DNA of 64,000 nt. Origin: Homalodisca vitripennis (taxonomy: Eukaryota; Arthropoda; Insecta; Hemiptera; Cicadellidae). The translations under genes were made by a program, and so were the position numbers. The stretch is from the NCBI RefSeq assembly GCF_021130785.1, contig NC_060213.1:98014501-98078500 (forward strand). The letters are read 5' to 3'. Of the stretch, positions 60,205-64,000 are shown piece by piece; the stretch's first letter is position 1, and each line of letters opens with the position of its first letter. The notes below the pieces were generated by a model that saw only the letters and a program-made list of their open reading frames with translations, was not told the origin of the DNA and did not search any database.

Positions 60205-60360
60205 TTTACTCCATGTAAACATAACTAGATCATCTGTTATTTTTAAAGAAGATATTAAGTAATATTGTTTATACATTCTGATTGAATATTTAAGGTTATC
60301 TAGTTGAATTTTGTTGATTAAAGCCTTAGTTTGTAAAAAGATTTTCTTAGTTTCATTACA
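60195..60360 (+). repeat. 3' LTR
   Basis: 166 bp, starts TGTTATATAA and ends TTACA. The end of the integrase frame overlaps its first bases. Confidence 0.9.
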
Positions 60361-60365
60361 ATGAA
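60361..60365. other. Target-site duplication, right
   Basis: ATGAA, identical to 56341..56345. Confidence 0.9.
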
Positions 60366-60599
60366 TAAGACTGATTATTTTTCCTTTTGCTAAAATAGAA
60401 TACAAGTCTAATGTATATAATTACAATTCATTGTGTATCAGTGAACTTGTCAAATTTCTATTAATATCGATCAGTGAGACACACATGATGTGCGGATATA
60501 TTCAAGATCCATAAACGTAGCAGTAGCAAGCTCTTTGCTGAAAAAACTTTAGAACAAAATAATGGGAAAATTAAAACTACTCTACTTCAAATACACTCA

Positions 60600-61370
60600 A
60601 CAGCACAGTAGCTAATATACCTCCAAAAACTGATTAAAATGAAGTCAAAACCATCATTAACAATCTGAAACCAAATATTTTCTCAGAGTTGGACTAGGTG
60701 TCATCGAAAATCCTAAAATTTGAGAGAGTGCCAGTCTGTATGCTATCAAAAACAACAGAGCTTCATATGATAAAACAAGAATAAGATGTTTATATTATGT
60801 ATTGTTTGAATCCTACATGAGGTATGGTTTAGAGGGATGGGGTGGAACCTCAGATGGTAATATTCAACGAATCCTTAAACAACAACAAAAGAGGCAGTGA
60901 AAATACTTGCAGTATTGAAACAACTTAATAGCTACAGAGAAGCCTTTAGGACTCACAAAATCCTAACAACAGTCTCTCTCTATATTCAGGAAACTGTTAT
61001 GATCACAATAAGAGATGACCTGCCTGGACACATTGAACTTCACTAATATCATCTGAGAAACACAACATTCTATGACCTTCCATTGAACCGTCTTACTCTG
61101 TTAAAAAAAAAAAAAAAAACTTACATGGGAAGGAAGCTCAACAACCTCCTTTCACTGGAACTTAGAAACAGGGAAGTGATAGATCTCAAATCTGATCTAC
61201 CTACAGAGATGGTTCATTGAGCTACTCCATATCTATATAAGAAATTGCTGAAGGAGCTTTTGTTACGTAACTTTGTATCTTGATACGTACTTGTAACTAT
61301 GGCGCTAACACTGTTCTCAATCAATATGTGAATAAAGAACATTGTCTATTGCCTATTGCAATTATTTTGA
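60600..61370 (+). pseudogene. Non-LTR retrotransposon, internally deleted
   Basis: A piece resembling the start of the RT domain (NEVKTIINNLKPN, about 60640..60670, then VSSKILK near 60700) is followed abruptly by the C-terminal part. There, ASYDKTRIRCLYYVLFESY and YGLEGWGGTSDGNIQR (about 60755..60870), KILTTVSLYIQETVMI (about 60958) and YDLPLNRLTLL (about 61072) are read in different frames. An A-run at 61102..61118 and the AATAAAGAAC near 61332 are late features. The YADD core is missing. Confidence 0.55.
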
Positions 61371-62776
61371 TAATTCGTCTTGGAGTAGTCAAAAAATTGG
61401 AAAACCTTCTTAAATGTGTCTTATTCGGTAAGTGTTAAGAAGTGAAATATTACATCTTAGAAGACATATGGTTTAACATTTTAGCTATTGACTATGGAAT
61501 AAATGCTTTAGCAATTACTAACAATAATTTCAATGAATAATTTACACAAAATTATAATGTCTACTAAGTTTTCAAATAAAAGCTTCTATGGTTACTTCAG
61601 GAGTCAATTGATAGCCAATTTGCACTGTAGCACACAACCAATTTTTTGTTGAAATCAACAGAGAAATCTTCCATAAAAAAGAAATTATGATAATTTTAAA
61701 CCTTAGTCTTATTTGACACAGAATAATTTATCAGAAAATTCAGGAAAGCCATCAAAATAATGACACAACTATAAACACGAATTTTGCTGCAAGTTTGGGA
61801 TACAAGTGAAGTGTGGATGCCAAATTTAAACGAAAGGTAATGAAATTGATGGTTTAATAAAAGAAACATTTAAACAAGTCTGGACAGAGGCAAGTACTAG
61901 ATAAAAATAACCTTCATCTGAATGTTTTACAATGATGCAGAATGTCTGCAATTTACCACATCTAGAACAAGAGCCATCAGTAATTGATTAAATTAAAAAA
62001 TTCTATACTTTTGATAGTAATAATGTCATTAATGATTTTACTAGATAAATGTAAATGACCCCAATCTGCTCTCTAAAGCAATGAATTATTAGGAAATTAT
62101 TGGGTCCGTTAGTTATTTCTTCAAGTTTTATATTTTTTAGAACTCAGAATGTAGGTTAAGGTTCTAATGATTACGTTTGGAATAAATAAGATGCAATCAT
62201 CAATTTTGTAGAAATATGAGTATTTATTGACAGAGTATTACACTTGATTAGAAATGTTACAAAACTTACATTCTCAACAGACAACATAAAAAACCATACA
62301 CAAATATAACACATATGCTCATATTAACGTTATATACAACACTGAGTGGAAGTTATGGACAATATTCTCAAATTGCTCCAGCCTGACTGCTCACAATTTT
62401 TAAATATTGCCTTCAAATGCAATATTTTAAAAATAGATACTTTTATATAGCAAAAATACAACAGCTGATCACATAAGTTAGTATAAATCGAAATCAGAGC
62501 CCATGACAAGAGGCATGCAATTGTAAAACATACTTTAAAGTTTTATATTTTCTGGTAGTTATCATTTGTTTTCGTTTTCTACAGTTTTTAGGTAATAGAG
62601 TAAGGGAAATTTTAATTTTTATTGAGAAAATTTACACAAAGTATATCATTACATTGGAATTAAAAAGTATATCTAACAGATGGCTAACAAGATGCTATTA
62701 AGATAATGACCACAGGGAAGAAAAAAAACATTCACTGGAAGAATTTTTTAGTGCTTACTTATGGTAGTTTCTAATA
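61371..62776. other. No feature seen
   Basis: AT-rich DNA without a recognised frame, and no match to exons 2-6 of the 27 kDa-like gene. Confidence 0.45.
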
Positions 62777-63223
62777 CAGTCGAACCTTGATAACTCAACC
62801 TTCCATAATGGAAAATCCTTGATAACTTGATTGTTTTTTATATACATTTGAACTTCTTATAACAGTCAATGTTAATTTCGTCTGTACACCTCGAAGATCT
62901 AGCTGTAAGGACCTCCTATAAGTCAAAGTTCCAATCAATTGGGTTCTGTAACTCAAAGTTTAAGATGAGGCACTTCAGCCATTCAAAGTTCAGTAACTGC
63001 ATTAGTTACTGAACTTTGACAAAGACAATTTGCCAAACAAACCTTCAGATTACAACAATAATGTCTCCTCCTACCACTTGGTGTTGGCTGTAAATTCTTT
63101 TATTTAAATAAAGAATCATCAAAATTGGCCATTTTCTCTGTGATAACTCGAACCTCGTGTACTCATATAACTTGAATATTCAAAGTTATTTTTTGTCAGG
63201 TTTGAGTTATCAAGATTTGACTA
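62777..63223. mobile_element. 447-bp pogo/Tigger-like MITE
   Basis: CAGTCGAACCTTGATAACTC at 62777 and its imperfect complement (ending 63223) are flanked by TA on both sides. The form CAGT(C)GAACC..GATAACTC is typical of pogo/Tigger ends. It is non-coding. Several internal inverted copies of the end (AACTCAAAG, TTCAAAGTT) are present. Confidence 0.68.
62984..63018. other. 15-bp perfect stem-loop inside the Tigger-like MITE
   Basis: CAAAGTTCAGTAACT (62984..62998) and AGTTACTGAACTTTG (63004..63018) flank a GCATT loop. Confidence 0.92.
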
Positions 63224-64000
63224 TAATTGTTCCCTTGCTTGAACATAATCTTTCACCAACAAATTGTGTTATAAACCTCAGTGAAATGTTTAAATATTAT
63301 AATTATAGTTTTTATAGTAACAATTAAAAAATTAGTCAGACTTTATTTTCTTACATAGCTAGGTTGTGATGTCTTAGCTTTCTCTTAGGCTGATGTAGGA
63401 CGAAAGATTTTCTTCAGCTTGTATTATTTAATATTTTTTATACAATTGTTCTAAATAAGTCATAATTTTGGAATACATTTGTAAATTGATCTGTTTAACT
63501 ATTCTATTATCATGGGTCTAATCAGTGTAGCAAGTAGGAGTTTACAATATTTGTAAATATTGCATTATTTTAAATAATTTCCTGCCTCTTTTAATACAAA
63601 AAATTCACATACTACACTGTCAATCAATCTGTCAATCAATTGATTTACAACAAAATCCCTCATACTTAGAGACAAAAACTGTGGACCTAATTTATACAAT
63701 TTAATTCATTATCTTATGCTGTAAAATTAATCATATGTAGAGTTAAAAAATTATGACTCAAGAAATCAAGAAATTTTTCATAATCTTGATTTCTTGATTA
63801 TGACTATTAAGTAACAGTACTTAACCACCCTTCACCGTCCAGTAATAGTAGACTATACATACTACACGTAGCAAGGGGTTGGAATGAAACAGTAAATGTG
63901 AACTTAACAGAGAAAATATTATAATACAGCTAAGTTGAGAGTACAAACTAAAGTCAATGTCATCACTGTAATAGGAGAAGAAGTGATACCAAATTAGAAT
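63224..64000. other. AT-rich right edge with a small snap-back sequence
   Basis: TCAAGAAATCAAGA (63758..63771) and TCTTGATTTCTTGA (63784..63797) form a 14-bp stem flanked by direct TTATGAC copies. Nothing else was recognised. Confidence 0.6.

Larger units (their letters stand above)
56346..60360 (+). mobile_element. Ty3-type LTR retrotransposon, full length, coding broken
   Basis: Two direct LTRs (56346..56509 and 60195..60360) start TGTTATATAATTTACTCC and are flanked by a perfect 5-bp duplication ATGAA (56341..56345 and 60361..60365). Gag, protease, reverse transcriptase, RNase H and integrase remnants follow in Ty3 order; no env-like frame. The LTRs differ by about four substitutions and one 2-bp indel, suggesting a fairly recent insertion, yet the coding region carries many frameshifts and stops. 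No clear tRNA primer-binding site was recognised after the 5' LTR. Confidence 0.93.

Noticed and set aside
62984..63018. Perfect stem-loop as a microRNA precursor
   Set aside because: It is very short and lies inside a Tigger-like MITE built of inverted motifs, so transposon structure explains it.

Overview
This is a eukaryotic, almost certainly insect, window: AT-rich, exons interrupted by GT-AG introns, dense in transposable elements, and carrying an insect-type secreted protein gene. The many short frames are not an operon, and nothing bacterial was found. The element mix (mariner, hAT, Helitron, Penelope-like, Ty3-type, several non-LTR families) fits a large insect genome. A hemipteran would be my guess, but the sequence does not prove the order.

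The one host gene I can assemble completely lies on the minus strand from 47073 down to 28415. Six exons join with perfect splice phase into 294 codons plus stop. The product has a signal peptide, 12 cysteines, four N-glycosylation sequons and a hydrophobic C-terminal tail that looks like a GPI-anchor signal. It belongs to the insect 27 kDa hemolymph glycoprotein family (DUF1397). A second, diverged copy of its first exon (signal peptide plus donor site) sits in the opposite orientation at 55146..55185 (+), so the window appears to hold a head-to-head pair of paralogues. The rest of the second gene would lie beyond the right edge, with its first intron broken by a Ty3-type retrotransposon.

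Layout. 1..9.9 kb: rearranged foldback/MITE copies, a Helitron 3' end, non-LTR retrotransposon debris, a fossil protein-primed type B DNA polymerase (Maverick/Polinton-like) and a complete short non-autonomous Helitron. 9.9..20 kb: a minisatellite, a tRNA-like SINE, a dead mariner, a 0.77 kb inverted-repeat element and a GC-richer island. 20..28 kb: a non-LTR element, a 360-bp MITE and a TTAA-flanked MITE. 28..47 kb: the host gene, whose introns hold non-LTR fragments, a deleted hAT, LTR-like sequence, a Penelope-like inverted repeat with hammerhead-like sequence, and a 752-bp element with perfect 28-bp inverted ends and an 8-bp target duplication. 47..55 kb: the space between the paired genes, filled by a non-LTR element split by a complete but dead hAT. 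55..64 kb: the second first exon, a full-length Ty3-type element with 5-bp target duplication, another non-LTR fragment and a pogo/Tigger-like MITE.

Apart from the host gene(s), essentially every recognisable coding stretch is broken mobile-element sequence. Family names rest on motif recognition by eye, without database search.
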